Source: Microcaldota archaeon (lineage in GTDB: Archaea > Micrarchaeota > Micrarchaeia > Micrarchaeales > CABMGC01). Taken from it: a stretch of DNA of 64,000 nucleotides. Location: the NCBI GenBank assembly GCA_021797745.1, contig JAJZZD010000001.1, positions 1 to 64,000 of the forward strand. The letters run 5' to 3'. The stretch's first letter is position 1, and the number at the start of each line of letters is the position of its first letter. Shown here piece by piece: positions 23,298 to 32,982 of this stretch. The position numbers and the translations under genes are program-made. Below the pieces are notes generated by a model, which was not told where the DNA came from, made no database searches, and saw nothing but the letters and a program-made list of their open reading frames with translations.

Positions 23298-26200
23298 GTG
23301 CACATGTCTGCTTTTGTTGCGATATTGACGGCATTTGTTTCAATAATGCTTCCTGGCTTTTTCCTAGCGTTAGCGCTTCTCAAAAAAACAAAGCTTCACA
23401 TGTTCGAAATAGCAGTTTACGGCTTCATTTTCGGGCTCATATTCCCTCCGGTGCTTACCTGGATGGAATCCTATTTCATGAATTACATTCATTTTTTCTC
23501 TTTCTCCGCAGGCCTGTACAATGTCAACGTAATAATTCTTACACTGGTTGGGATACTTCTGAGCATTCAGCAGGGCGCATTAAGCCTTAATTTCCTGAGC
23601 GGTTTTGGTGGAAAGGTTTCCGGGTTCAAGGCCAAGCCGGAAAAAGAAACGGCGTACTCTTCTTCTCAGGATTACAAAGTGCGAATCAGTGAATTGAGAA
23701 ACACTCTTGCAAGGCTTCACATAGACCTTGTGCTTACAAAAAAACACGAGAGCGAAGAAAAGGAGCTCGAGTTGAGGCAATCTCAAGAAATGGCATTGCT
23801 TCACGGCATAGGCCCGCAGGAAAAGGAAAAGATACAGGAAAAACACAGGGAAGAAATGAGGAAACTGGTAGAGGCGCACGAGGCAGAGGAAAAGCTGCTG
23901 TTGAAAAATTACGGCGAAGAGGAAAAAACTCAAAACGCATATGAAGAAAAAGATGGAGGAAAGCGCAAAGAACCTGAAAAGATGCAAGTAGTGTGGGGCA
24001 TATTGCTCGTTTTCATGCTTCTTGCGTTCTTAACTAGAATAGCCAACATAGGAGTTGCACCCACGTTCTTTGAGTTCGACCCTTATTTCGACATGCAGAG
24101 CACAGAATTCATACTCACGCACGGTTACCAGTGGCTTAACGACACATCTGCTTGGCCTACTGCAATAAACGGGACGTCGCACAGGATACAGCCCATAGTT
24201 CCTTACCTTGAAGCATATTGGTATCAGATTTCAAACCCTCCATCTAATGTGATAAGCACAAATCTGCTTAGCACAGTAAGCAGCTTCTATCCTCCCATAA
24301 CTGCAGCTCTGCTTGTATTCGTCGTTTTCATATTCTTGTATTACGAGTATGGGAAATTCGTAGGTCTGATTGGTGCCGCACTTGCAGTCGCCATGCCTGT
24401 ACTGATAAGTACCTTCATAGCAGGAGAGCAGCTGCTCGAGCCTTGGGGACTTTTCAGCCTGTTCTTATTCTTTGCCACATATATGCTGGCCATAAAAGAG
24501 CCAGACAATCCAAGATATGCAATACTTGCAGGTATAGCTTTTGCGTCAACATTCCTCGGGGCCCACTACTACACCGTAGATGCCGGCATATTTGCAGGCT
24601 ACATATTCTTCCAGGGAGCTCTGAACATATTCACAAACAAAATGGACAGGAGCTTCTACAAGATGAACATAATAGTAATGATAGTGATAGCCCTGTTCCT
24701 GATTGCCTATCAGCCTTACAGTGCAACAATAGCTAACGGCATACCTTCAATATTCGGAATACCGGTCACAATCGCCTTCGCAATCGGAGCGATACTTCTG
24801 ATTGCGCTGTTTGATTACGGGCCCAAGCTGCTTGCACAAAGAAAAATAATGTTCAAAACGGCAGATGTGAATTCGAAGTTGATATTTTATTACGCAATAA
24901 TGATAATAATTATCATTCAGGTTGTGCCGTCATTTTTCGGGCATTCTATCTCTCCTCTGGGCGCTCTCTTCCTAAAGTACTTGAATGTAAGCACAAGATT
25001 CACCACTCCTTCGACGCCGCTGTTCATGACCGTGCAGGAGTTCGCTCCAACAGGTCCTTTGTTCGACTTCGGGGCGAATGGATTTGGCATAATAGCCGCG
25101 AGCATTGTAGTGCCGGGAACTGCAACAAGCTCCGGATTTGCACTGCCTATAATTCTTTGGCCTGTTCTCATCATCTCGCTGCTGTTGATTATGAGAAAAA
25201 TGGGCTTCAACTGGATAAGCGCAATAATTCTTGAGGCTCTATTCCTGGCCTTGGTCATAATGCTGGGGCTCCTTGCGACTGCATTTGAGCTTCTGGTCAT
25301 GATAATCTTTATTGCTCTGTTACTTCCTATCACGATAGTGTGGTCAAAAGGCAACACGCTCGCAGGCAGAACACACACGCTGTACTTGCTTGTCATCCTT
25401 CCGCTTGCCGCTGCCGCGTTTTCCGAGGTAAAGTATCTGCCGCACTTCGGAATTGCATACATACTTGCAATAGGCGTGGTGCTTGGCGAGGCGTTAATGA
25501 TATTGAACAAGGACAAGGCGCCTTTCAGCATCTCCCAGATAAAACTTGATTCGAGGACTTTTGTTTATGCGTTAGCAATTTTCGCCGTCTTGCTCGAATC
25601 AGTGTCAATAATATCTGTTTTCAGCGCTTATGGCCAAACATGCAACTCCATCATAAGCTCTGGCAATTCACTAGGCTATGAGCTTTTCTGCAACCAGGTA
25701 CCTAATTACTGGCTAACTGCGCTTTCATGGATGAGGGCAAACGTAGGTCCGTTTGCCCCTCGCGTGCTTTCTTGGTGGGACTATGGAGATTGGATCAATT
25801 GGTTTGGGAACAGCAACGCAGTGATAAGGGGTGACAATGCGGTTCCTTCACTAGACGGGCGGGTGGCCTCCAATTACGTATTGGGAGCGCAAGACGGTTA
25901 CGGACCCTCTACACTAGCCAATTTCTCCAATAGCATGCAGACGAAATACGTGCTCTTTGACAATCAGATAACTGCAAAATGGCAGGCCCTGGACTTTCTG
26001 GCGTGCGTAAACGTCAATCAGACAAGCAGGGCATACGCAATAAGCGCAGCGCAGCAGTCGGGCTCAAGCGCCCCGTACCTTCTCGGCACATCTCCATGTG
26101 AACAAACGCACGACCCAGCCATAATATTGTTCCCTGTGAATACTACTTCGAGCATAAATAATTTTTGCACGTTCAATTCTACAGTTCCTATGATACGCGG

Positions 26201-26642
26201 CTACGTGGTTGTCGGCGGCGCTCTTGAGAACCAGACATATTGCCTAAACGAGAATGCGAACACTGCAACTATACCTCTTTACTACAGTAACGGCACGCGC
26301 TCAAATGCACTACTTGTGCCTAACCAGCAGTTCTATTACGGCGCTCAAAATCTCGGCGGTCAGCTTTATCTTTCATTTATGCTTCTGTACCTTCCTAATG
26401 CAGCAAACGGCACTATTACGAACGCTCCCAGCCAATTCTATGATTCTAATTACTACCGAGGATTTTATCTAGGAAAGCTACCTGGGTTCACGCTAACGTA
26501 TCCGTCGAACTTCACAGGCATAAACTACGTAAACAGCACCAATCCAATAATGATATATACAGTGAACAACTACACTGGCGGAACTCCGTATGTTGCGCCA
26601 AAACCGAGCTGGGTAATAAACAACTTCACTATGCCTGGCTGA
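23298..26642 (+). CDS. aglB: Oligosaccharyltransferase AglB/STT3 with long N-terminal extension
   Basis: A 1114-residue membrane protein. The catalytic core has the first acidic motif FDPYFD (D261, D265) after the helix at about 230-250, many transmembrane helices to about residue 790, and the WWDYG signature at 826-830, followed by a soluble C-terminal domain rich in N-x-S/T sequons. Ahead of the core is an unusual ~230-residue extension: three hydrophobic helices (about 5-95) and a Glu/Lys-rich coiled coil (about 115-225). AglB transfers a lipid-linked glycan to Asn of exported proteins. The usual length is 750-970. It diverges from the reductase gene and precedes an adkA-like gene. Confidence 0.93.
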   Translation: MHMSAFVAILTAFVSIMLPGFFLALALLKKTKLHMFEIAVYGFIFGLIFPPVLTWMESYFMNYIHFFSFSAGLYNVNVIILTLVGILLSIQQGALSLNFLSGFGGKVSGFKAKPEKETAYSSSQDYKVRISELRNTLARLHIDLVLTKKHESEEKELELRQSQEMALLHGIGPQEKEKIQEKHREEMRKLVEAHEAEEKLLLKNYGEEEKTQNAYEEKDGGKRKEPEKMQVVWGILLVFMLLAFLTRIANIGVAPTFFEFDPYFDMQSTEFILTHGYQWLNDTSAWPTAINGTSHRIQPIVPYLEAYWYQISNPPSNVISTNLLSTVSSFYPPITAALLVFVVFIFLYYEYGKFVGLIGAALAVAMPVLISTFIAGEQLLEPWGLFSLFLFFATYMLAIKEPDNPRYAILAGIAFASTFLGAHYYTVDAGIFAGYIFFQGALNIFTNKMDRSFYKMNIIVMIVIALFLIAYQPYSATIANGIPSIFGIPVTIAFAIGAILLIALFDYGPKLLAQRKIMFKTADVNSKLIFYYAIMIIIIIQVVPSFFGHSISPLGALFLKYLNVSTRFTTPSTPLFMTVQEFAPTGPLFDFGANGFGIIAASIVVPGTATSSGFALPIILWPVLIISLLLIMRKMGFNWISAIILEALFLALVIMLGLLATAFELLVMIIFIALLLPITIVWSKGNTLAGRTHTLYLLVILPLAAAAFSEVKYLPHFGIAYILAIGVVLGEALMILNKDKAPFSISQIKLDSRTFVYALAIFAVLLESVSIISVFSAYGQTCNSIISSGNSLGYELFCNQVPNYWLTALSWMRANVGPFAPRVLSWWDYGDWINWFGNSNAVIRGDNAVPSLDGRVASNYVLGAQDGYGPSTLANFSNSMQTKYVLFDNQITAKWQALDFLACVNVNQTSRAYAISAAQQSGSSAPYLLGTSPCEQTHDPAIILFPVNTTSSINNFCTFNSTVPMIRGYVVVGGALENQTYCLNENANTATIPLYYSNGTRSNALLVPNQQFYYGAQNLGGQLYLSFMLLYLPNAANGTITNAPSQFYDSNYYRGFYLGKLPGFTLTYPSNFTGINYVNSTNPIMIYTVNNYTGGTPYVAPKPSWVINNFTMPG

Positions 26643-26713
26643 TAAATGCAAGGAATCCCGCAGCACATTCAATACTTCTTGCGTCTAATTGCATTTAGCG
26701 TAGCGTTGATGGC

Positions 26714-27391
26714 ATGATAGAAAAGATCATAATAGTCGTGGGCGTTCCTGGTTCTGGCAAGTCCACCGCGCTTGAAAAAATAGAGAGCGAGATTCCTAAT
26801 TCTAAAGTGATCAATTTGGGCACTGAAATGTTCAAGAGGTCGCAGTTCAAAGACAGGGATGAAATCAGGAAGAATCCCAACGCAAAGACCGTCGACGCAA
26901 AGATAAGAAAGGAAATATTCGAGGAACTTTTGAGCCAAGGCAGCGCTTTGGCAGGGCTGGATATCAAAACAGTGATAATAGACATGCATGCCGTGGTGAA
27001 AAATCCAGACGGCTACAATCAGGGCATTAGCGACGAAGACCTGAAGCTGTTGGGCGCAAAACTCAAGGCAATAATAAACATAACCGCAGAGCCGAAGGAA
27101 ATAATCAAAAGGCGCAGCCTGGACAAGAGCAGGCAGAGGGATGCGGAGACTGAGGAGCAGATAGCAGAGCATCAAAGGATAAGCCAGGAAACGTGCGAAC
27201 GTTTCAGCTCCATTGCCGGAGCACGTCTTTACACGCTCAACAACACATACATGAGCAAGGATGAGATGCAAAAGGCTGTTGTCGGAATAGTCTCTGCAGA
27301 GGTCGAAAAAACAATGTATGAAGCAAAGCTCGTTATAGCGCTTTTAAGGAGCTGCAAACACGAAAGGAAGCGTGTTGCCAGCGCAGCGTAA
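26714..27391 (+). CDS. Archaeal-type adenylate kinase (AdkA-like), first copy
   Basis: A 225-residue P-loop kinase. The P-loop is VVGVPGSGKSTALEK, followed by INLGTEMFKRSQFKDRDEIRKNP and VIIDMHAVVKNPDGYNQGI, the AdkA-specific nucleotide-binding segments. Arg residues IIKRRSLDKSRQRDAETEEQIAEHQ correspond to the lid. The last 35 residues extend beyond the usual ~190. A second AdkA-type gene lies at 32370. One may serve another nucleotide. Located between aglB and the thermosome gene. Confidence 0.82.
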   Translation: MIEKIIIVVGVPGSGKSTALEKIESEIPNSKVINLGTEMFKRSQFKDRDEIRKNPNAKTVDAKIRKEIFEELLSQGSALAGLDIKTVIIDMHAVVKNPDGYNQGISDEDLKLLGAKLKAIINITAEPKEIIKRRSLDKSRQRDAETEEQIAEHQRISQETCERFSSIAGARLYTLNNTYMSKDEMQKAVVGIVSAEVEKTMYEAKLVIALLRSCKHERKRVASAA

Positions 27392-27404
27392 TCAGCCGTT
27401 CAGT

Positions 27405-27455
27405 AAGATATAAATATATTTACTAATAAAAGTAGTAATATATACTAATAAAAAA
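27405..27455 (+). promoter_or_regulatory. Thermosome promoter region with inverted and direct repeats
   Basis: TATAAATATA (about 27409-27418) is a strong TATA box. Just downstream is TTACTA (27420-27425) with its complement TAGTAA (27433-27438), extending into flanking TATAT. ACTAATAAAA occurs twice (27422-27431 and 27444-27453). The repeats overlap the expected transcription start, a common place for a repressor, so heat-shock control is plausible. Confidence 0.5.
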
Positions 27456-27524
27456 TGCATTACAGGATTTACCCTATTTAACTGGCTTTTGTAACGAGCT
27501 TTATGCTGAATTTTAGGTGAACTT

Positions 27525-29189
27525 ATGGCAGAAAATCAATTAGGAGGACAACAATACGTTATCTTGCCCGAGGGGGCAAGCAGGATACTCGGCAGGGAAG
27601 CGCAGAGGACTAACATAGCAGTAGCATATGCGGTGTCGAACATAGTCAAGACAACGCTAGGGCCAAAGGGCATGGACAAGATGCTTGTCAGCGAGCTGGG
27701 CGACATAGTCATAACAAACGACGGGGCCTCTATACTCGAGGAAATGAATGTGGAGCATCCTGTAGCAAAGCTGATGGTAGAAATAGCGAAGACGCAGGAC
27801 AAGGAAGTCGGAGACGGAACTACAACTGCAGTGATACTTGCAGGCGAACTGCTGAAGAGCGCCGGAGACCTTATAGACAAGGGCATCAACCCAAATACTA
27901 TAATAAAAGGATATGAGATGGCAGCGCAGAAGGCCGAGGATTTGCTTTCTGAGAACTCTATACCTGTAACAATAGACGACGATGAAAAGCTGAACAAGAT
28001 AGCCATGATAACAATCGCTTCAAAGAACGTAGGCACAGACTCCACAAAGAAATACCTGTCAAAGCTCTCTTTGCAGGCGATAAAGCAGGTGGCAGAGAAG
28101 CGCGACGGGAAACTTGTCATAGACAAGGATTTCATAAAGGTCGAGAAGAAGGAAGGAGGGAGCATAGAGGACACCGAATTCATAAACGGCGTTCTCGTAG
28201 ACAAAGAAATAGCGCATTCAGGCATGCCTAAGTCCGCAAAGAATGCGAAGATAGCCCTTCTCGATGTGGCTATGGAAATCGAAAAGACAGAAACTGACGC
28301 AAGGATAGAAATAACAAGCCCTGAGCAAATGCAGGCATTCCTTCAGCAGGAGGAAAAGATGCTTAAGGACATGACAGAAAAGCTCGCGAAGAGCGGTGCT
28401 AATGTGGTGTTCGTCCAGAAAGGGATAGATGATGTCGCACAGCATTATCTTGCAAAAGCGGGCATAATAGCAGTCAGGCGTGTCAAAAAGAGCGACATGG
28501 AAAAACTGGCAAAGGCCACAGGCGCAAAGATAGTGACAAGCCTCGACGACCTTACGCCAGGCGACCTGGGATTTGCAGGCATGGTTGAGGAAAGGAAGAT
28601 ATCTGGAGAGCAGATGGTATTCGTAGAAAAATGCAAAGACCCAAAGAGTGTGACCATCTTCCTAAGAGGCGGCACAAAGCAGGTTGTCGATGAAATAGAA
28701 AGGGCGGTGACTGACCAGCTAGGAAGTCTGTCGAGTGCGCTCGAAGTCGGCAAGTGCGTATACGGCGGAGGCAGCATAGAAGCCGTGCTCTCAAAAGGAC
28801 TCAGGGAGTACGCAAATGACATAGGAGGCAGGGAGCAGCTGGCAATACAGTCTTTTGCTGATGCACTGGAAATAATACCAAAGACGCTTGCTGACAGCGC
28901 AGGCATGGACTCCATAGACACGATAGTGCAGCTAAGAAGCAAGCAGAAAGGTAAGGACGGAAGAGTGTTCGGTGTCGACGTGCTAAAAGGAGTAATAGGA
29001 GACATGGACAAGCTCGGAGTCATAGAGCCAATGAAAATCAAGCAGCAGGCAATTTCCAGCGCCACAAGCGCAAGCATGCAGATACTGAGAATAGACGACA
29101 TGATCAGCTCGAGAGGAAGGCCCGCTGGCGGAGCGCCAGGAGGCGGACCTGGCGGCATGCCTGGCATGGGCGGAATGGGAGAAGAGTGA
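27525..29189 (+). CDS. Thermosome subunit (group II chaperonin)
   Basis: A 554-residue chaperonin. It shows NIVKTTLGPKGMDKMLV (ATP-binding), ITNDGASILEEMNVEHPVAKLMVE, QDKEVGDGTTTAVILAGELL (catalytic Asp region), VVFVQKGIDDVAQHYL, and the C-terminal Gly/Met-rich tail GGGPGGMPGMGGMGEE that points into the cavity. Length is normal for archaeal thermosome subunits. GGTGAACTT precedes the ATG. It forms an eight- or nine-membered double ring that folds proteins in the cytoplasm. Only this one subunit gene is present in the window. The upstream repeats suggest regulation. Confidence 0.97.
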   Translation: MAENQLGGQQYVILPEGASRILGREAQRTNIAVAYAVSNIVKTTLGPKGMDKMLVSELGDIVITNDGASILEEMNVEHPVAKLMVEIAKTQDKEVGDGTTTAVILAGELLKSAGDLIDKGINPNTIIKGYEMAAQKAEDLLSENSIPVTIDDDEKLNKIAMITIASKNVGTDSTKKYLSKLSLQAIKQVAEKRDGKLVIDKDFIKVEKKEGGSIEDTEFINGVLVDKEIAHSGMPKSAKNAKIALLDVAMEIEKTETDARIEITSPEQMQAFLQQEEKMLKDMTEKLAKSGANVVFVQKGIDDVAQHYLAKAGIIAVRRVKKSDMEKLAKATGAKIVTSLDDLTPGDLGFAGMVEERKISGEQMVFVEKCKDPKSVTIFLRGGTKQVVDEIERAVTDQLGSLSSALEVGKCVYGGGSIEAVLSKGLREYANDIGGREQLAIQSFADALEIIPKTLADSAGMDSIDTIVQLRSKQKGKDGRVFGVDVLKGVIGDMDKLGVIEPMKIKQQAISSATSASMQILRIDDMISSRGRPAGGAPGGGPGGMPGMGGMGEE

Positions 29190-29259
29190 TTAGTGATTAC
29201 TCTTCTTTTTCCATTTTTCCTGTTTTGTTTCTTTACTTTTTTAATTTCTTCCAGTTAGC

Positions 29260-30510
29260 CTACTGCGGTTTTTCCCGGCCGTAAATAAGTTCTGATATGC
29301 CTGCAAAGAAGTCCTCGCTTTTGTCTACGCGGCCTGCCTTCATCAGTACCAGATCGTTGTCGCCAGCTCCAACTACCTCTTTAACGAATGCGCCCTCTTC
29401 AGATATCGTTCTATTGTCATGGGTGAAGACATTCGCATGATTGCCCGCAGAGACAAAATTCATGACTTTTTCCCTGTGCTTATTCGGTATTTTTATCGCC
29501 AGAACCCTGTTGCCGTTTTCTATTTCTGCAGCTATTGCAGAATTGCCGGTATTTTCAAACGCCCCCGATACGTCGAAAATCACGAATTTCTTTAGCTTTT
29601 CTGCCTTGCTCGCCAGGTATGCGCCCCCTGTTTTATCAAACCTCTGTATGAATACGCCTGCGGTAATCAAAAATGCGATTACGATATAATACCATTCTAT
29701 AGGCTCTCCCAGGAATATGAAAGCGAGGGCAAAGGTAATGAAAGGTACCAGAAAATAGAAGTTGGTAACAACTGTTGTTTTCATTGTTTTCAGGGCAACG
29801 TAATACGCGTATGCCGCGATGACGTCGGAGATTATGCCGACATACAATATCGCGCCTATGTTGCCTAAATTCAATGCCGATACCTGTGCACCTGCAGCAA
29901 GGAATGCCAAGCCGAAGAAAGCGAGGCTTATTATGTTGAATATAACAATCGCATTCTCAGTGTTGTAAACATATTTCTTTACCAAAGCAAGGGAAAACGC
30001 CGTGGTAAATGCAACAACAAGCACCGCAGCTATGCCTATTGCCATGCTCGACGGGCTGCCTGCCACTCCCAGCGTATTGCTGAAAGCCAGGAACATTCCC
30101 GCCACTCCGAGTGACATCGAGAAAATCTGTATTTTGCTGACATGCTCCTTGAGAACAAGCGGCAGGAACGGCAGCATGAGCAGCGGGTAGGTTCTGAACA
30201 GAACTGCTGCCAGCGACGCGCTTATAAAATGCTCTCCAAGCAGCATTCCGCTGGTTTGAAAGCCGTAGTTCAAAATTCCTATTACTACTATGGCCAAGAA
30301 AGTGGTTTTATTTCTAAGCATCTGCCTGATGCTGAATTTCTTTCCCAAAACACGGGCAAAACCTATCGATACTGGAACTGCGACAGCGTATGCAAGCAGC
30401 GTAAACTCAAGTATGTCCATGTTCACTGCTAGTTCGAGTACGACCGGCCAAAGTGCAGCTGACATTATTCCTATGAAAAGGTAAACGTAAACATTTCTCT
30501 TTATGCTCAT
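29260..30510 (-). CDS. EamA/DMT-superfamily transporter with cytosolic C-terminal extension
   Basis: A 416-residue protein. Residues 1-300 carry ten hydrophobic helices in two repeats of five (the EamA pattern), with PLLMLPFLPLVLKEHVS ending the first and FITFALAFIFLGEPIEWYYI the second, a typical E-P site. Residues about 305-416 form a soluble alpha/beta extension (KFVIFDVSGAFENTG…RVLAIKIP), unusual for the family. DMT transporters export or import small metabolites; the substrate is unknown. It diverges from the Lrp-type regulator at 30604, a probable control pair. Confidence 0.82.
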   Translation of the reverse strand: MSIKRNVYVYLFIGIMSAALWPVVLELAVNMDILEFTLLAYAVAVPVSIGFARVLGKKFSIRQMLRNKTTFLAIVVIGILNYGFQTSGMLLGEHFISASLAAVLFRTYPLLMLPFLPLVLKEHVSKIQIFSMSLGVAGMFLAFSNTLGVAGSPSSMAIGIAAVLVVAFTTAFSLALVKKYVYNTENAIVIFNIISLAFFGLAFLAAGAQVSALNLGNIGAILYVGIISDVIAAYAYYVALKTMKTTVVTNFYFLVPFITFALAFIFLGEPIEWYYIVIAFLITAGVFIQRFDKTGGAYLASKAEKLKKFVIFDVSGAFENTGNSAIAAEIENGNRVLAIKIPNKHREKVMNFVSAGNHANVFTHDNRTISEEGAFVKEVVGAGDNDLVLMKAGRVDKSEDFFAGISELIYGREKPQ

Positions 30511-30603
30511 ATTTAAAGATAAGAATGGTACTGATATAAAATAGTACGAAAAGTAACAAATATATTAATGTTATTCGTTATTTTGGGCAACGACAGTGAT
30601 GCT

Positions 30604-31647
30604 ATGAAAGAAATCCCCTATGAATTCCACAGCTCTTTCAACGACAGATACGCAGTGGCAAGCAGGAAAATACTGCGCATTTTATCTGAGAATTCAAGGA
30701 CGCCCATATCTGGCATTGCGAAAGACGTGAACCTGTCAAGGAAAAGCGCAAAAGACAGGCTCAAGAAATTGGAAGAGGAATTCGGAATAAAATATACACT
30801 GGAATTGAATGAAGAAGTATTGGGGTTGACAGTGCCTCACATCATACTCGCAAATTTCACGCTCGAGCCCGATTACGAGCATATCGCCAAAATGCTTAAA
30901 GATTCGCACGTGGTGCAGGCGGCTTTTTCAGTGAAAAATAAGAGACAGATCGTCATATATGCGCTTGCATCTTCGTACAAGGACTACACCTATGAAGATA
31001 ACAAGATACTTACGCAGCTCTCGGAATATGGAGTGGACTGGCAGTCGTCAGAGTTGGTGCACAAGCAACTCGGCTTCTTCCCGTTCAGGAACGAACTGAT
31101 AGACAGGCTTGGTATAAAGCCAAAATACAAGGACATGCTTAAAGTACTTAACGATAATTCCAGGGCGTCATTTCAGGAAATATCGAAGAGGTTGGGCATG
31201 CATTTCAATACCGTCGCGTATACCTTCAATAAGCTTATGAATAAAAATTACATCATACGGCCCACATTGACTATGGACGTTCCAAAAGACATTGAGCTCA
31301 TGTTCTTTTTCGTCAAATACACGCCTAAGTTGGACTTCGAAAAGTCAGCAGTAAAAATACGTAAAGCCTTCAAGAGCGACGACGAATATTCGCTGGTAAG
31401 CAGGTACATACTTTGCGCACCGCTCATAGGTGCCTTCGGTCACTTCGGCATAGGCGCTTTTGACAACTACAAATCCGCATACGAGCACGTAGCGCAATTT
31501 CATAGGCAAACCCTTGACGGCCATATATCAAAAGTAGTCGTTGGCGCTATAGACAAGGTGCTTTTGGGAAGGCTGCCGATAAGGAGTATGGATACGAAGA
31601 AAGAATACAGGACCATAGACTGGTCAGTTAATGAGCAGAGCCAATAA
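30604..31647 (+). CDS. Lrp/AsnC-type transcriptional regulator with two HTH domains
   Basis: About 347 residues from the ATG at 30604, chosen because AGTGATGCT precedes it. The N-terminal HTH is KILRILSENSRTPISGIAKDVNLSRKSAKDRLKKLEEEFGI. A second HTH is in the middle (DMLKVLNDNSRASFQEISKRLGMHFNTVAYTFNKLMNKNYI). The regions after each look like degenerate ligand-binding ferredoxin-like domains. Two tandem Lrp-like modules are known in archaea. Divergent from the EamA transporter gene, which it may control. Confidence 0.75.
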   Translation: MKEIPYEFHSSFNDRYAVASRKILRILSENSRTPISGIAKDVNLSRKSAKDRLKKLEEEFGIKYTLELNEEVLGLTVPHIILANFTLEPDYEHIAKMLKDSHVVQAAFSVKNKRQIVIYALASSYKDYTYEDNKILTQLSEYGVDWQSSELVHKQLGFFPFRNELIDRLGIKPKYKDMLKVLNDNSRASFQEISKRLGMHFNTVAYTFNKLMNKNYIIRPTLTMDVPKDIELMFFFVKYTPKLDFEKSAVKIRKAFKSDDEYSLVSRYILCAPLIGAFGHFGIGAFDNYKSAYEHVAQFHRQTLDGHISKVVVGAIDKVLLGRLPIRSMDTKKEYRTIDWSVNEQSQ

Positions 31648-31668
31648 GCGTCATGCCGCAAAGATCAT

Positions 31669-32271
31669 TCATTTTTGACCGCGCTTAATCACTAATCCTG
31701 AAACTAAGCGGTTAGATGCGCGTGCTTTGACCTTATCGCACCACGCGTGCGTCAGTAGAATCCTGAATAAAGGATACTTTTTGCCCCGGCTTGACGCAAT
31801 CCTGATACATTTCCCTCCGTATGATCTGATCAGTGCTATCCCTTCTTTAGTTACGCCTACCGCGTAAGCAGTTCTCGGCAAATCGAACCTATCTTCTATT
31901 GCAGAAGCCCGCCCATACATAAGTGCAGCTACCCTCTCCTTCTTTTCGTCGCCTTTCCCTACGGCACCGATTCCCTCGAAATAGACAAAACCAGATTTTC
32001 GCATATATTTCGGCTTTACGTAATGCACCACGCTAAAGGGCGCGACACCGTTCCTTGCCAATAAGTGGTTTCTGCCGTAGGCATTTATCACGAACATGTC
32101 TGCGAAACCGATGAATTTTTCTCCCTCGCGCAGGGTACAAAACATGTATTTGTTCTTCTTCCATGCCTTTAGCATGTCCTTAAAAGGCATGGCGTCCTCG
32201 CCGAAAATAGCTTTCTCAAAGGTTGCAATTTTCCTGAGCATCGCGCGTCTGCACGGATTTTCAAATATCAT
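31669..32271 (-). CDS. Hypothetical protein, possibly GNAT-like
   Basis: A 200-residue soluble protein. The arrangement KNKYMFCTLREGEKFIGFADMFVINAYGRNHLLARNGVAP, then FVYFEGIGAVGKGDEKKERVAALMYGRASAIEDRFDL, and AYAVGVTKEGIALIRSYGGK is reminiscent of an acyltransferase fold (central strand followed by a pyrophosphate-loop-like region and a helix), but no clear acetyl-CoA motif is visible. Basic C-terminus. It converges on the Lrp-type gene with 21 bases between stops. Its function is unknown. Confidence 0.55.
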   Translation of the reverse strand: MIFENPCRRAMLRKIATFEKAIFGEDAMPFKDMLKAWKKNKYMFCTLREGEKFIGFADMFVINAYGRNHLLARNGVAPFSVVHYVKPKYMRKSGFVYFEGIGAVGKGDEKKERVAALMYGRASAIEDRFDLPRTAYAVGVTKEGIALIRSYGGKCIRIASSRGKKYPLFRILLTHAWCDKVKARASNRLVSGLVIKRGQK

Positions 32272-32369
32272 ACAAGCACTATTTCAGATGTCTTAGGTAT
32301 TTGCTATTTAATACTGCAGTTTGTCAGATGCTTTCAATGCTGGCAGCGCATTATTTACTTAACATTTTT

Positions 32370-32978
32370 ATGGCTTTCACGGTAAATAACCCCGTGTCGA
32401 ACATAATAATAGTCGTGGGCACGCAGGGGGCCGGCAAGACTTCGGTTTTAGCAGGATTGAAGGAAGCCAAAGTGGTGAACATGGGCGACGAAACGCTCAG
32501 GATGGCATCGAAGAAGCTTGGAATCAAGAATAGAGACGAACTGAGAAAAATAAAGCACTATGAGCGCGTATCAGCTCCGTGGCGCAGGCAGATATTCAAA
32601 GATCTTGTAAATAAGAAGGGGAATATTTTCGTAGATACACATGCAAGCATAAAGGCTGGCAACAAATACACGCCGGGGATACTCACCGATGACCTTACTA
32701 TCCTCGGCAGAAACCTTAAGGCGATAATTTACGTAGATGCCGACACAAAATCAATACTCGCAAGAAGGTCAAAAGATGCCGGCACAGGCAAGAGGTCAGG
32801 CAGGGAGAACGATATGGCTGAAGAAATAAAATTGCACAGGCAGATAAACCTCGCCATATGCACGTTCTTTTCAGTACTGATGAACATACCTCTTTATACC
32901 ATTGAAAATGAGGACGGCAGGCTCGCCGAAGCGCAGAACATGGCAAATGAAATCGCAAGGAATGAATTCGGCAAATGA
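32370..32978 (+). CDS. adkA: Archaeal adenylate kinase (AdkA), second copy
   Basis: About 202 residues from the ATG at 32370; the GTG at 32394 is also possible, and the frame is open to 32301. P-loop VVGTQGAGKTSVLAG, then VVNMGDETLRMASKKLGIKNRDELRKI and IFVDTHASIKAGNKYTPGI, the AdkA patterns. The lid arginines lie in ILARRSKDAGTGKRSGREND. Genomic context (followed by the DUF106 gene, then eL34, cmk and eL14) is the classical archaeal adk location, so this is probably the main AMP kinase (AMP + ATP to 2 ADP). Confidence 0.82.
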   Translation: MAFTVNNPVSNIIIVVGTQGAGKTSVLAGLKEAKVVNMGDETLRMASKKLGIKNRDELRKIKHYERVSAPWRRQIFKDLVNKKGNIFVDTHASIKAGNKYTPGILTDDLTILGRNLKAIIYVDADTKSILARRSKDAGTGKRSGRENDMAEEIKLHRQINLAICTFFSVLMNIPLYTIENEDGRLAEAQNMANEIARNEFGK

Positions 32979-32982
32979 CAAC

